DNA of 64,000 nt. Origin: Piscinibacter gummiphilus (GTDB taxonomy: Bacteria; Pseudomonadota; Gammaproteobacteria; Burkholderiales; Burkholderiaceae_C). Where the stretch lies: positions 4,079,001 to 4,143,000 of the forward strand of contig NZ_CP136336.1 in assembly GCF_032681285.1 (NCBI RefSeq), written 5' to 3'. The position numbers and the translations under genes were made by a program. Below the pieces are notes generated by a model. That model made no database searches, had not been told where the DNA came from, and saw nothing but the letters and a program-made list of their open reading frames with translations. Of the stretch, positions 55,654-64,000 are shown one piece after another; within the stretch, counting starts at the first letter, position 1, and each line of letters opens with the position of its first letter.

Positions 55654-56478
55654 ATGACGGTGTCGACCTTCGACCGCGAAGACCTGATGCCGAAGTCCGC
55701 CGACGGCACGAGCCGCGGCATGCTCTTCGCGGTGCTGGTGCACGTGGGCCTCGTGATCGCGCTGACGCTCGGCGTGAGCTGGAAGATGAGCGAGCCAGAA
55801 GGCGTGGAGGCCGAGTTGTGGGCCGCCGTGCCGCAGGTCGCCGCACAACGCGACATCGCCCCCGAGCCGCCGCCCAAGCCCACGCCAAAGGTCGAACCCA
55901 AGCCTGAGCCCAAGCCGGAACCGAAGCCCGAGCCCAAGTCGCGGCCCGATCCTCAGATTGCCATCGAGAAGGCCAAGCAGGAAAAGCTGAAGAAGAAGCA
56001 GGAAGAAGAAAAGCGCGAGCGCGAAGAGAAAGAGAAAGAGAAGCTCGAGAAGAAGCGCGCGCAGGAAGAGAAGGCCAAGCTCGCCAAGGCCGAGGCCGAA
56101 CGCCAGAAGAAGCTCGACGATGCGCGCGACAAGAACCTCGCCCGCATGCGCGAGATGATGGGCGAGAAGGTCGGCTCCACGACGAGCACCTCATCGCAGA
56201 CCAAGGGGCCGTCGCCCTCTTACGCCGGGAAGCTGCGCGCCGCCATCTACCCCAACATCACCTTCATCCGCGCCGTGGCCGGCAACCCGACGGCCGACGT
56301 GCAGGTGCAGGCCGCGCCCGACGGCACGGTGATCGCGCGCCGCCTGGTCAAGAGCAGCGGCATCCCCGAGTGGGACGAGGCGGTGCTCGACGCCATCACC
56401 AAGACCGGCAAGCTGCCGCGTGACGAAGACGGCTCGGTGCCGGCCAGCATCACCATCGGGTTCAGGCCGCAGCCCTGA
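55654..56478 (+). CDS. tolA: TolA, periplasm-spanning protein of the Tol system
   Basis: The 274-residue protein has an N-terminal membrane helix (about 23-45, GMLFAVLVHVGLVIALTLGV), a Pro/Lys/Glu stretch (PKPTPKVEPKPEPKPEPK), a long charged helix of KKKQEEEKRERE type (about 100-165), and a TolA/TonB C-terminal fold (SYAGKLRAAIYPNITFIRAV, then SSGIPEWDEAVLDAITKTGK). The C-domain would contact Pal/TolB. The operon stops here: no tolB or pal follows, and the next gene is on the other strand, 15 bases away. Confidence 0.93.
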   Translation: MTVSTFDREDLMPKSADGTSRGMLFAVLVHVGLVIALTLGVSWKMSEPEGVEAELWAAVPQVAAQRDIAPEPPPKPTPKVEPKPEPKPEPKPEPKSRPDPQIAIEKAKQEKLKKKQEEEKREREEKEKEKLEKKRAQEEKAKLAKAEAERQKKLDDARDKNLARMREMMGEKVGSTTSTSSQTKGPSPSYAGKLRAAIYPNITFIRAVAGNPTADVQVQAAPDGTVIARRLVKSSGIPEWDEAVLDAITKTGKLPRDEDGSVPASITIGFRPQP

Positions 56479-56493
56479 GCCCGCGCCAGCGCG

Positions 56494-56952
56494 TCAGGCA
56501 GCCAGCCGCGGCGCGAGCAGGCTGTCGAGCGACCACTTCCCCGGCCCCCACAACACCAGCGCGAGCAAGAGGCTGCCCCAGAACACGTGCTGTTGCAACG
56601 CAGCCGGGGCGATCTCGCCGAGGCTCAGCACCGCCACCGCGTTGACCACCGAGAGCCCAAGCGCCGCGAAGCGCCCACCCAGGCCGAGCAACAGCAACAC
56701 TGGCAGCACCAGCTCGCCGGCCGTGCCCATCACGGCCGCCACGGGCGGGGGCAACAGCGGCACCTGGTACTCGTCGGCAAAGAGCGCGAGCGTCGTGTCC
56801 CAGTCGTGGATCTTGGTCAGGCCCGACATGAAGAACACCTGCGCGACGTAGAGCCGCGCGCCAAGCTGCGCCGCGGGCTGCAGCGCTTCGAGTGCGGCGA
56901 CGAAGCGGCTCCAGAGTCTCAACAACGGGGCCAGCGCGGCAAGTGTGGTCAT
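56494..56952 (-). CDS. DoxX-family membrane protein of the bufferin operon (BufD/HvfD-like)
   Basis: The start after GGAGGAA gives MTTLAALAPLLRLWSRF (152 residues). Four membrane helices and DoxX features are seen (ARLYVAQVFFMSGLTKIHDW, then PVAAVMGTAGELVLPVLLLL). DoxX proteins accompany bufferin/HvfA operons, where their role is not settled; electron transfer or membrane redox support for cysteine modification has been considered. It is the last gene of the four-gene run, 74 bases after bufC on the same strand. Confidence 0.85.
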   Translation of the reverse strand: MTTLAALAPLLRLWSRFVAALEALQPAAQLGARLYVAQVFFMSGLTKIHDWDTTLALFADEYQVPLLPPPVAAVMGTAGELVLPVLLLLGLGGRFAALGLSVVNAVAVLSLGEIAPAALQQHVFWGSLLLALVLWGPGKWSLDSLLAPRLAA

Positions 56953-57026
56953 GGTGTTCCTCCAAGTGGTGTTGCAGCTTGGTCGTGCGGCGCGGCGTGT
57001 TCTTGCAGCGGTGGCCTCGCAAGCGA

Positions 57027-57815
57027 TCACGCCGTCTCGGCCATCGCCCGCCACAGCCATTGCTGTTGCAGCGCCTGCACCAGCCAGGGTTCAAACTCGA
57101 AGCTTGCGCCGGCATGTTCGAACGCCGCGGCGAGTGACTCACCCTTCAGCAGCGACTGCATCCAGCGCGCCGTCGCGGCGTCGACGATGTCGGCCTGTGC
57201 GCGCCAGCCCAAGCGCCACACGACGGCCTCTTCACCCTGCCCGTGGTCGAGCCGCTGGCGAGCAATCGTGCGGTGTTCGGCCGCGTCGCCGACCGGCCGG
57301 TGCGCCTTCCACAGGCTCACGATGGGGTAGTCGCTGAGCAGCACCGCCACGCCAGGCATCAAGAGGAGATGCAGCTGCGCCGGGTCGACCTCGGTGAGCT
57401 GGTGCAGCGTCTCGGCTTCGATCTGCGCATCGAGTGCGCGCTCGGATTCGGCCAGGTGCCAGTCGAGAAGCGCCACATCGGCGAGGTAAGGCACGTCGGC
57501 CAGTTGATCGCTCGCCGCGATGAATGCTGGCAGGCCAGCCCCGAACTGCGCGAGGTCACCGCGCGCGGGCGGCTCGGCATGCCAGAAGGCGCGCGACAGC
57601 GCTGCAAAGGAGTCTTCGCCGACCAGGGCCTGCACGGTCGGATACGCCGCCGCCAGCGCGCGCTCGGCCGAGGCCCCGGCGTTGGCCTGGTAGGCCTGAA
57701 GGCCACGCGTCACACCGGCCGGCCGCGCAGCCACCCATTCGTGCAACGACGCACCGTCGTCGCGCCGCAGGATGGCCGCCATCAGCGCCTGCTGGCGTTC
57801 GGCTTCGGTCTTCAT
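57027..57815 (-). CDS. DUF2063 partner protein of the MNIO enzyme (BufC/HvfC-like)
   Basis: The ATG giving [20 protein letters not shown] overlaps the bufB stop by four bases (ATGA). The 262-residue protein has the DUF2063 N-domain ([47 protein letters not shown]) and a helical C-half. In bufferin and methanobactin-like systems this protein binds the precursor and works with the MNIO enzyme as its recognition partner. Coupled translation with bufB supports a complex. Confidence 0.92.
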   Translation of the reverse strand: MKTEAERQQALMAAILRRDDGASLHEWVAARPAGVTRGLQAYQANAGASAERALAAAYPTVQALVGEDSFAALSRAFWHAEPPARGDLAQFGAGLPAFIAASDQLADVPYLADVALLDWHLAESERALDAQIEAETLHQLTEVDPAQLHLLLMPGVAVLLSDYPIVSLWKAHRPVGDAAEHRTIARQRLDHGQGEEAVVWRLGWRAQADIVDAATARWMQSLLKGESLAAAFEHAGASFEFEPWLVQALQQQWLWRAMAETA

Positions 57816-58648
57816 GCGATGTGCTCGGCCCGCCGCGCTTCGTCGAGCAGCACGTCGAGCTGGGGCAGGTCGGTGTCCCACTCCACCAACGTGGGGCGCG
57901 GGCCGAGTCGTGCGAGGGCGTGGCGGTACACCTGCCACACCGGCTCGTGCACACGGCCGCCGTGGTCGTCGATGACGATGTCACCCGTGTCGACATAGCC
58001 GGCCAGGTGGATCTCACCGACGGCCCGGGCGTCGATCGCATCGACCCACGCGCAGGCACTCACCACCGCATCGCGGGCGCGCTCGTTGAGCGCGTTCACC
58101 ACCAGGTTGTTGACGTCGAGCAGCAGGCCGCAGCCGCTGCGGCGCACGAGTGCGTTGAAGAATTCGGGCTCGCTCATGTCCTGGTCGGCCCAGGCCAGGT
58201 AGGCCGACAGGTTCTCGACCAGGATCGGCCGGCGCAGGCGCTCCTGCACCTGCGTCACGTTGCGCACCATGATGTCGAGCGAGGCCTGCGTGAACGCCAG
58301 CGGCAGCAGGTCGTTGGCGTGCAGCACCGGCCCGCCAACGTGCTGCGGCGCACGCGCAAAGCTCGCGTGGTCGGACACCCGCTCGGGCTCGATGCGCTCA
58401 GCCAGCCGCGCGAGCCGGTCGAGGTGCCAGGGGTCGAGCCCCGCCGCCGAGCCGAGCGCGAGGCCCACGCCGTGCAGGCTCACCGGGTAGTGCTCGCGGG
58501 CCTCGTGCAGCACCGCAAGCGCCGCGCCGCCATCGCCGAAGAAGTTCTCGGAATGGACCTCGACGAAGGCGAGCGGCGGCAGGGTGTCGAGCAGCTGCGC
58601 ATAGTGCGGCTGGCGCAAGCCGATGCCGCAGCGCAGGCTGTCGTTCAT
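57812..58648 (-). CDS. DUF692/MNIO multinuclear iron oxidative enzyme of the bufferin operon (BufB)
   Basis: The start gives [20 protein letters not shown] (278 residues), one base overlapping the bufA stop. The TIM-barrel DUF692 motifs are present: [62 protein letters not shown], and the final IHLAGY and [12 protein letters not shown], which carry the His/Asp/Glu ligands for two or three irons. MNIOs oxidise cysteines of a precursor peptide to thiooxazole or similar groups. The precursor lies directly upstream. Assignment is strong; the exact product is unverified. Confidence 0.94.
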   Translation of the reverse strand: MNDSLRCGIGLRQPHYAQLLDTLPPLAFVEVHSENFFGDGGAALAVLHEAREHYPVSLHGVGLALGSAAGLDPWHLDRLARLAERIEPERVSDHASFARAPQHVGGPVLHANDLLPLAFTQASLDIMVRNVTQVQERLRRPILVENLSAYLAWADQDMSEPEFFNALVRRSGCGLLLDVNNLVVNALNERARDAVVSACAWVDAIDARAVGEIHLAGYVDTGDIVIDDHGGRVHEPVWQVYRHALARLGPRPTLVEWDTDLPQLDVLLDEARRAEHIA

Positions 58649-58926
58649 CACTTCTTGGCGCCGGCCTTCTTGGCCTCGTCGGCGCTCAGGCCGCCCATGT
58701 CCTTGCAGGTGCCCTTGGCGACGTACTTCCACTCGTCGGGCGACTTGTCGGTCTTGGACTGGCCGGCGCACGAGTGCGAGCCCGAGAGGTTGGCGCAGTC
58801 GTTCTGGCCGGCCTTGGCAATGCCGTAGCACTTCTCCTTGGCCTTGTCTTGCGCGGCAGCGTGGCCGGCGAGGCCGAGGGCGAGCACGGAGGCAAGTGCG
58901 GTGGAAGCGATCAGGCGTTGGGTCAT
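58648..58926 (-). CDS. BufA1-type RiPP precursor with signal peptide and four cysteines (DUF2282)
   Basis: This 92-residue protein follows a strong AAGGAGAA site. A Sec-type signal ([20 protein letters not shown]) is followed by cleavage near AHAAA-QDK. The mature part has four cysteines, C33, C44, C53 and C74, in the DUF2282 pattern [28 protein letters not shown]. Bufferins are exported copper-buffering peptides whose inner cysteines are oxidised by the MNIO enzyme. The basic tail ([10 protein letters not shown]) is typical. It heads the operon bufA-bufB-bufC-doxX and would work in the periplasm as a metal-binding defence. Confidence 0.9.
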   Translation of the reverse strand: MTQRLIASTALASVLALGLAGHAAAQDKAKEKCYGIAKAGQNDCANLSGSHSCAGQSKTDKSPDEWKYVAKGTCKDMGGLSADEAKKAGAKK

Positions 58927-58994
58927 GGGGGTTCTCCTTGTGAGGTGGGATGGGTGTCGCGAACGATGACGACGACCCGCTTCCGTCGATGACA

Positions 58995-59018
58995 GCGGCG
59001 GCTTCTTACAGCCGCCGC
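58995..59018. other. Perfect 9-base hairpin upstream of the bufferin precursor gene
   Basis: GCGGCGGCT (58995-59003) pairs with AGCCGCCGC (59010-59018) around TCTTAC. It lies 35 bases after the efflux outer-membrane gene stop and 69 bases before the bufA start on the minus strand. There is no T-tract, so it is a poor terminator. Its loop reads GTAAGA on the minus strand, followed 15 bases on by CGACG, which vaguely fits an ECF-sigma promoter. Confidence 0.35.
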
Positions 59019-59052
59019 GATCATCCCCCAAAGTGCCTGCCCCCGCCGCGAA

Positions 59053-60507
59053 CTACTGCGGCGCCACCCAGCCCCCGCCCAGCGACCGGATCAGCGCCAC
59101 CGTGCCGGTGGCCCAGCCGCCGCGCAGCCGCACGGCCTGGCGCTCCACCGACAGCAGGTCGCGCTGCGTGTCGAGCAGTTGCAGGTAACTGTCTTCACCG
59201 GCGCGGTAGCGTTTGTCGGCGAGTTCGGCCGCACGGCGCGCCGAGACGAGCGCCTCGTCGACGTGTCGCACCTGCTCGCGCACGGCCTTGAGGTTCGCCA
59301 GGTTGTCTTCCACATCGGCGAAGGCCGACAGCACCGTGCCGCGGTACGAGGCCACCGCGCCATCGAGCTGGGCCTCGGTCTGCTCGACGACCGCCTTGTT
59401 GCGCCCGCCATCGAGGATGGGCAGCGAGAAGACGACGCTCGCGAGCCACGCACGGCTGCTCCACTTGAAGAGGTTCTCGAGCTCGCTCGACGCATGGCCG
59501 CCTTCGGCGGTAAGCGCGAGCGCCGGGAACATCGCCGAGCGGGCCACGCCCACGCGGGCGGTGGCCGCGGCGAGGCTGCGTTGTGCGGCCGTCACGTCGG
59601 GCCGGCGCTCCAGCAGGGCCGACGGCACACCGGCCGGCACCTCGGGCACCTTCTCGGCCGCGAGCAGCGGCGCCACGTCGAGGCTGAAGCTCGCGGGCGC
59701 CTGCCCCAGCAGCAGCGCGAGCGCGTGTTCGGTGCGGGCGCGCTGGCCGGCGAGCGCGGCACGCTCGGCCTGCACGGTGGCGAGCTCAGTGCGCGAGCGC
59801 GCCACGTCGAACTCGGCCACCGCACCGGCGCTGAAGCGGCGCTCGATGAGGCGGTTGTTCTCGGTGCGCAGGCCGAGCGTGGCATCGAGCTGCGCGAGTT
59901 CGGCATCGAGCGTGCGCAACGCGAAGTAGGTTTGCGCCACGTCGGCCTGCAAGGCGAGCAGCACCGAGCGGTAGCTCGCCTCCACGCCCTGTGCATCGGC
60001 CCGCGCCGCGGCCACGCCGTTGCCCACGCGGTCGAAGAGGTCGATCTCGTAACGCGCACCAAGGCCGGCCTGGTAGACCGTCGACGGCGTCACCGCCGCA
60101 CCATCGGGCAGGCCGAGCGTGGCCGGCGCCGAGCGGGCGCGGCTCGCCCCGGCGTTCAGGCCCAGCGTCGGCCAGCGGCCGGCCTGTGCCCCGCTGAGCG
60201 TGGCGCGTGCGGCCCGCACCCGCGAGGCGGCGAGCGCGAGCGTCGGGTTGGCCTTCTCCGCCTGCGCTTCGAGGGCGTCGAGGCGGCTGTCGCCGAACAC
60301 GCTCCACCACGCGCCACGTGCCGCCGCTTCTGCCGGGACGGCTGGCTTCCATTGGCCTTCAGCCGGCGCGGCCTGCTTGAAGGCGGCGGGCACGGTGATC
60401 TCGGGCTCGGGCACCTTGGGGGCGAGCGAGCAGCCGGCCAGCACGAGCGCGGCGGCCAGCGTGGTCAGGGGAAAGGTCAGGGAAAGGAATCGTTCTTGGA
60501 ATGTCAT
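59053..60507 (-). CDS. Outer-membrane factor lipoprotein of an RND efflux system (OprN/NodT-like)
   Basis: The 484-residue protein has a lipoprotein signal with lipobox LAGC (Cys26) and the TolC-fold duplication: two OEP repeats with NPTLALAASRVRAARATLSG and RRPDVTAAQRSLAAATARVG, and the RARTEHALALLLGQAPASFS link. It forms the outer channel for the RND pump encoded one base upstream. It is the third gene of the adaptor-pump-channel operon. The gap to bufA is short, so read-through into the bufferin genes is possible. Confidence 0.94.
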   Translation of the reverse strand: MTFQERFLSLTFPLTTLAAALVLAGCSLAPKVPEPEITVPAAFKQAAPAEGQWKPAVPAEAAARGAWWSVFGDSRLDALEAQAEKANPTLALAASRVRAARATLSGAQAGRWPTLGLNAGASRARSAPATLGLPDGAAVTPSTVYQAGLGARYEIDLFDRVGNGVAAARADAQGVEASYRSVLLALQADVAQTYFALRTLDAELAQLDATLGLRTENNRLIERRFSAGAVAEFDVARSRTELATVQAERAALAGQRARTEHALALLLGQAPASFSLDVAPLLAAEKVPEVPAGVPSALLERRPDVTAAQRSLAAATARVGVARSAMFPALALTAEGGHASSELENLFKWSSRAWLASVVFSLPILDGGRNKAVVEQTEAQLDGAVASYRGTVLSAFADVEDNLANLKAVREQVRHVDEALVSARRAAELADKRYRAGEDSYLQLLDTQRDLLSVERQAVRLRGGWATGTVALIRSLGGGWVAPQ

Positions 60508-60508
60508 G

Positions 60509-63500
60509 TCAGACCTCGAGGGCAGCGCGCGTCACCGAGACACGGCGGCGTTCGATGCGCAGCGCCAGCGTGCGCAGCAGCACGTAGAAGAGCGGCGTGA
60601 GGAAGAGCCCGAAGAGCGTGACGCCCAACATGCCGGCGAACACCGCCACGCCCATCGCATGGCGCATCTCGGAGCCCGCGCCCGACGAGAAGACGAGCGG
60701 CAGCACACCCATGATGAAGGCGATCGAGGTCATGAGGATCGGGCGCAGGCGCAGCTTGCACGCCTCGAGCGCGGCCTCGACCACGCCCCGGCCCTGGTGC
60801 TCCAGGTCACGGGCGAACTCGACGATCAGGATCGCGTTCTTCGACGCCAGCCCCACCAGCACGAAGAGTGCGATCTGCGTGAAGATGTTGTTGTCGCCCT
60901 TGGTGAGCCACACCCCGAGCAGCGCACACAGGATGGACGCCGGCACGATGAGGATCACCGCCAGCGGCAGCGTCCAGCTCTCGTACTGCGCGGCCAGCAC
61001 CAGAAAGACCAGCAGCACGCACAGCGGGAACACGATCACCATGGTGTTGCCGGCGAGGATCTCCTGGTAGGTGAGGTCGGTCCATTCGAAGCCGATGCCG
61101 CGCGGCAGCGTCTCCTTGGCGAGCTTCTCCATGATGTCCTGCGCCTGCCCCGACGACACGCCGGGCGCGGGCCCGCCATTGAAGTCGGCCGCGAAGAAGC
61201 TGTTGTAGCGCTCCACGCGGTCGGGCCCGTAGGTCGGCGACACGTTGACCAGGCTGCCGAGCGGCACCATCTCGCCGCCGAGGTTGCGCACCTTGAACTG
61301 CCCGATGGCCGACGCATCGGCACGGAACGGCGCATCGGCCTGCGCGATCACCTGGTAGGTGCGGCCGAACTTGTTGAAGTCGTTGACGTACAGCGAGCCG
61401 AGGTTGATCTGCATGGTGTCGAAGATGTCCGACAGCGGCACGCCCATCTGCTTGGCCTTGGTGCGGTCGACGTCGGCCTTCAACTGCGGCACGTTGACCT
61501 GGTAGCCCGAGAACACACCCGCGAGCTGCGGCGTCTGCCAGGCCTTCATCTGCAGCGCCTGCACGGCCTGGTAGAGCGCGTCTTGCCCGAGGTTGGCGCG
61601 GTCCTGCACGTAGAGCTTGAAGCCGCCGGTCGTGCCCAGGCCATCCACCGCAGGCGGCGGGAAGACCATGATGAAGGCGTCTTGAATCGCACCGAGCTTC
61701 TGGTTGACCTCGGCGGCGATCTCACCGCTGGTGCGACCCTTGCGCTCCTTGAAGTCGTCGAGCGTGTAGAACACGATGCCCGAGTTTGGCGCGTTCATGA
61801 AGCCGTGGATCGACAGGCCCGGGAAGGCCACCGATTCCTTCACGCCCGGCACCGATTGCGCGATGTCGCTCATGCGGCGGATCACCGCGTCGGTGCGGTC
61901 GAGCGAGGCCGCGTCGGGCAGCTGCGCGAAGCCGACGAGGTACTGCTTGTCCTGCGCCGGCACGAAGCCCGAGGGCACCACGCGGAACATGGCCACCGCC
62001 GCCACCACGAGCAGCAGGTAGACGCCCATCGTCGCGGCCTTGTGGCTCAGCACGCCGCTCACGCCCTTGGTGTAGCCGTTCGAGGACCGGTCGAAGAAGC
62101 GGTTGAAGCGCTTGAAGAAGCCGCCGAGCGCCCAGTCCATGCCACGCGAGAGACGGTCCTTCGGGGCGTCGTGCGGCTTGAGCAGCGCGGCCGCGAGCGC
62201 AGGCGACAGCGTGAGCGAGTTGAAGGCCGAGATCACGGTCGAGATCGCGATGGTCAGCGCGAACTGGCGGTAGAACTGGCCCGTCAGACCGGAGACGAAC
62301 GCGATGGGCACGAACACCGCACACAGCACCAGCGCGATGGCGATGATCGGGCCCGAGACCTCCTTCATCGCCTGGATCGTGGCCTCGCGCGGCGTGAGGC
62401 CGTTGGCGATGTTGCGCTCCACGTTCTCGACCACCACGATCGCGTCGTCGACCACGATGCCGATGGCCAGCACCAGGCCGAAGAGGCTCAAGGTGTTGAT
62501 GGAGAAGCCGAAGGCCAGCAGCACGGCAAACGTGCCCACCACCGACACCGGCACCGCCAGCAGCGGGATGAGCGAGGCCCGCCAGGTCTGCAGGAAGACG
62601 ATCACCACCAGCACCACCAGCGCCACCGCTTCGAGCAGCGTCTTGATGACCGCGGAGATGGAGTCTTCGACGAAGCGCGTGGGGTCGTAGACGATGTCGT
62701 ACTTCAGGTCCTCAGGGAAGTCGCGCTGCAGCTCGTCCATCAGCTGGCGCACGTCGCTCGACAACTGCAGCGCGTTCGACCCGGGCGCCTGGAAGAGGCC
62801 GAGCGCCACCGCCGGCTTGTTGTTGAGCAGCGAGCGCAGCGAATACTGCGCCGCGCCGAGCTCGATGCGGGCGATGTCACGCAGTCGCGTGACGCCCACG
62901 CCATTCCCGTTGGAGCCGGTCTTGACGATGATGTCGCCGAACTCTTCTTCGGTCGACAGCCGGCCTTGCGCATTCACCGAGAGCTGGAAGGGCGCATTCT
63001 TGTTGGGCGAAGCGCCCACCACGCCGGCGGCCACCTGCACGTTCTGCTCGCGGATGGCGTTGACGACGTCGGGTGCGGTGAGCCCGCGCGCCGCGATCTT
63101 CTGCGGGTCGAGCCAGACGCGCATGGAGTAGTCGCCCGCGCCGAACACCAGCACCTGGCCCATGCCGGGGATGCGCGACAGCCGATCCTTGATGTTGAGC
63201 ACCGCATAGTTGCTCAGGTACACCTCGTCGTAGCGCGAGTTCGGCGACACGAGGTGCACCACCATCGTGATGTTGGGCGAGCTCTTGACCGTGGTGACGC
63301 CGATCTGGCGCACCTCTTCCGGCAGCCTCGCCAGGGCCCGCTGCACGCGGTTTTGCACCTGGGTCTCGGCCTGTTCGACGTTGGTGCCGACCTTGAACGT
63401 GACGGTGAGGTTCATGCCGCCGTCGCCGGTGGCCTGCGAGCCCATGTACAGCATGTTCTCGACGCCGTTGATCGCTTCTTCGAGCGGCGCGGCGACGGTC

Positions 63501-63682
63501 TGGGCGATCACAGTCGGGTTGGCACCCGGGAAACGCGTGCTGACGACCACCGACGGCGGCACGACCGAGGGGTACTCGGAAATGGGCAGCCGGCCGATGG
63601 CGATCAGGCCCGCCAGAAAGATGAGGATGGACAACACGGCCGCGAAGATGGGCCGGTCCACGAAGAACCTGGAGAAACGCAT
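60509..63682 (-). CDS. RND multidrug efflux pump, MexF-like inner-membrane transporter (HAE1 family)
   Basis: The 1057-residue protein has twelve helices and HAE1 motifs: FFVDRPIFAAVLSILIFLAG, the proton-relay region VLAIGIVVDDAIVVVENVER (two Asp in TM4), and the lysine in TM10 (LFVLVGLASKNAILIVEFAR). The segment VPSGFVPAQDKQYLVGFAQL and the later DAASLDRTDAVIRRMSDIAQ is very like MexF of the MexEF-OprN system. It would export amphiphilic drugs. The adaptor gene precedes it by 41 bases. Confidence 0.96.
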   Translation of the reverse strand: MRFSRFFVDRPIFAAVLSILIFLAGLIAIGRLPISEYPSVVPPSVVVSTRFPGANPTVIAQTVAAPLEEAINGVENMLYMGSQATGDGGMNLTVTFKVGTNVEQAETQVQNRVQRALARLPEEVRQIGVTTVKSSPNITMVVHLVSPNSRYDEVYLSNYAVLNIKDRLSRIPGMGQVLVFGAGDYSMRVWLDPQKIAARGLTAPDVVNAIREQNVQVAAGVVGASPNKNAPFQLSVNAQGRLSTEEEFGDIIVKTGSNGNGVGVTRLRDIARIELGAAQYSLRSLLNNKPAVALGLFQAPGSNALQLSSDVRQLMDELQRDFPEDLKYDIVYDPTRFVEDSISAVIKTLLEAVALVVLVVIVFLQTWRASLIPLLAVPVSVVGTFAVLLAFGFSINTLSLFGLVLAIGIVVDDAIVVVENVERNIANGLTPREATIQAMKEVSGPIIAIALVLCAVFVPIAFVSGLTGQFYRQFALTIAISTVISAFNSLTLSPALAAALLKPHDAPKDRLSRGMDWALGGFFKRFNRFFDRSSNGYTKGVSGVLSHKAATMGVYLLLVVAAVAMFRVVPSGFVPAQDKQYLVGFAQLPDAASLDRTDAVIRRMSDIAQSVPGVKESVAFPGLSIHGFMNAPNSGIVFYTLDDFKERKGRTSGEIAAEVNQKLGAIQDAFIMVFPPPAVDGLGTTGGFKLYVQDRANLGQDALYQAVQALQMKAWQTPQLAGVFSGYQVNVPQLKADVDRTKAKQMGVPLSDIFDTMQINLGSLYVNDFNKFGRTYQVIAQADAPFRADASAIGQFKVRNLGGEMVPLGSLVNVSPTYGPDRVERYNSFFAADFNGGPAPGVSSGQAQDIMEKLAKETLPRGIGFEWTDLTYQEILAGNTMVIVFPLCVLLVFLVLAAQYESWTLPLAVILIVPASILCALLGVWLTKGDNNIFTQIALFVLVGLASKNAILIVEFARDLEHQGRGVVEAALEACKLRLRPILMTSIAFIMGVLPLVFSSGAGSEMRHAMGVAVFAGMLGVTLFGLFLTPLFYVLLRTLALRIERRRVSVTRAALEV

Positions 63683-63723
63683 GGCGATGATCCGGAAAGG
63701 TTGGGGTCGCGCTTACTGGCGCA

Positions 63724-64000
63724 TCACTGACGCACGGGCGCGCTGGCAGCGGCGGTGACCATCGGCACCACTTCGGGCGTGATCGGCGCGCCCGGCCGCA
63801 CACGCTGCAGGCCGTTGACGACGATGCGGTCACCAGCCTTGAGGCCCGTGCGCGCGACGCGCAGGCCATCGACCAGCGGCCCGAGCGTGACCACGCGGTA
63901 CTCGGCCTTGTGGTCGGCGCCGATCACGTAGACGTACTTGCGGTTCTGGTCGGTGCCGATGGCGGTGTCGTTGATGAGCAGGGCCTCGCCCTTGCCGTCG
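63724..64000 (-). CDS. RND periplasmic adaptor (MexE-like), C-terminal part only
   Basis: The frame is open to the window edge; only the C-terminal 91 residues are seen, starting in the middle of the membrane-proximal domain (LLINDTAIGTDQNRKYVYVI, then HKAEYRVVTLGPLVDGLRVA, ending with PEVVPMVTAAASAPVRQ). This is the conserved end of MexE/AcrA-type membrane-fusion proteins. It begins the operon adaptor-pump-channel. Its N-terminal lipid anchor or signal is outside the window. Confidence 0.92.
   Translation of the reverse strand, partial: DGKGEALLINDTAIGTDQNRKYVYVIGADHKAEYRVVTLGPLVDGLRVARTGLKAGDRIVVNGLQRVRPGAPITPEVVPMVTAAASAPVRQ

Noticed and set aside
55860..56110. Lys/Glu/Pro repeats in tolA as a DNA repeat element
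   Set aside because: They are the expected low-complexity helix and linker of TolA.
60119..63730. Open frame of about 1200 codons on the plus strand across the RND pump gene
   Set aside because: It is antisense to a clear MexF-like gene. Its translation is a His/Arg/Glu-rich shadow with no domain, as usual for high-GC DNA.

Overview
The window is a GC-rich piece of a betaproteobacterial chromosome, most likely order Burkholderiales (Rubrivivax/Leptothrix/Methylibium/Rhizobacter-like relatives). The taxonomic guess rests on the gene order glyA-nrdR-minor pilins-ribD-ribE-ribBA(X)-ribH-nusB, an Entner-Doudoroff edd-eda pair, a ZTP riboswitch before glyA, and protein sequences typical of that order. 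I saw no rRNA, tRNA, CRISPR array, insertion sequence or phage gene. The genes are tightly packed: no intergenic gap exceeds about 250 bases, and many neighbours overlap by ATGA.

Region 1 (1-15.3 kb) is part of a type VI secretion (T6SS) cluster. It holds the 3' part of a vgrG with a C-terminal extension, a lower-GC cargo pair (membrane-type putative effector plus putative immunity protein), a membrane protein of unknown function, an M15-type peptidoglycan peptidase, a PAAR tip protein, a membrane protein with a ketosynthase/thiolase-like segment, tssM, tagF, an OmpA-like anchor, and a convergent tssA. The sheath, tube and remaining baseplate genes are not in the window.

Region 2 (15.3-39.7 kb) is metabolic and mixed: an MBL hydrolase-SDR-GDT1 transporter run; a MarR regulator with an MFS transporter, divergent from a hotdog thioesterase and glyoxalase I; edd-eda with a strong promoter whose spacer contains a HexR-like palindrome; an AsmA-type protein; ChaC; a MocA-like nucleotidyltransferase beside a two-subunit molybdenum hydroxylase (isoquinoline oxidoreductase type); pdxH; a large soluble hybrid histidine kinase with four PAS domains; msrA; a TonB-dependent receptor; a YdcF-type protein; and ubiD.

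Region 3 (39.7-53.9 kb) holds a membrane-anchored lytic transglycosylase, ZTP riboswitch-glyA, nrdR, a five-gene minor pilin operon (fimT-pilE-pilW-pilX-pilV type), the riboflavin operon ribD-ribE-ribBX-ribH with nusB, an aminotransferase, and a PpkA/PknB-like Ser/Thr kinase overlapping a small lipoprotein gene that may belong to T6SS control.

Region 4 (54-64 kb) has ybgC-tolQ-tolR-tolA without tolB-pal. On the minus strand it then has a complete bufferin-type operon (BufA precursor, BufB MNIO enzyme, BufC partner, DoxX protein) and a MexEF-OprN-like RND efflux system cut by the window end. The bufferin operon is the most interesting biosynthetic system here: a signal-peptide-bearing, four-cysteine RiPP precursor with its own cysteine-modifying machinery.
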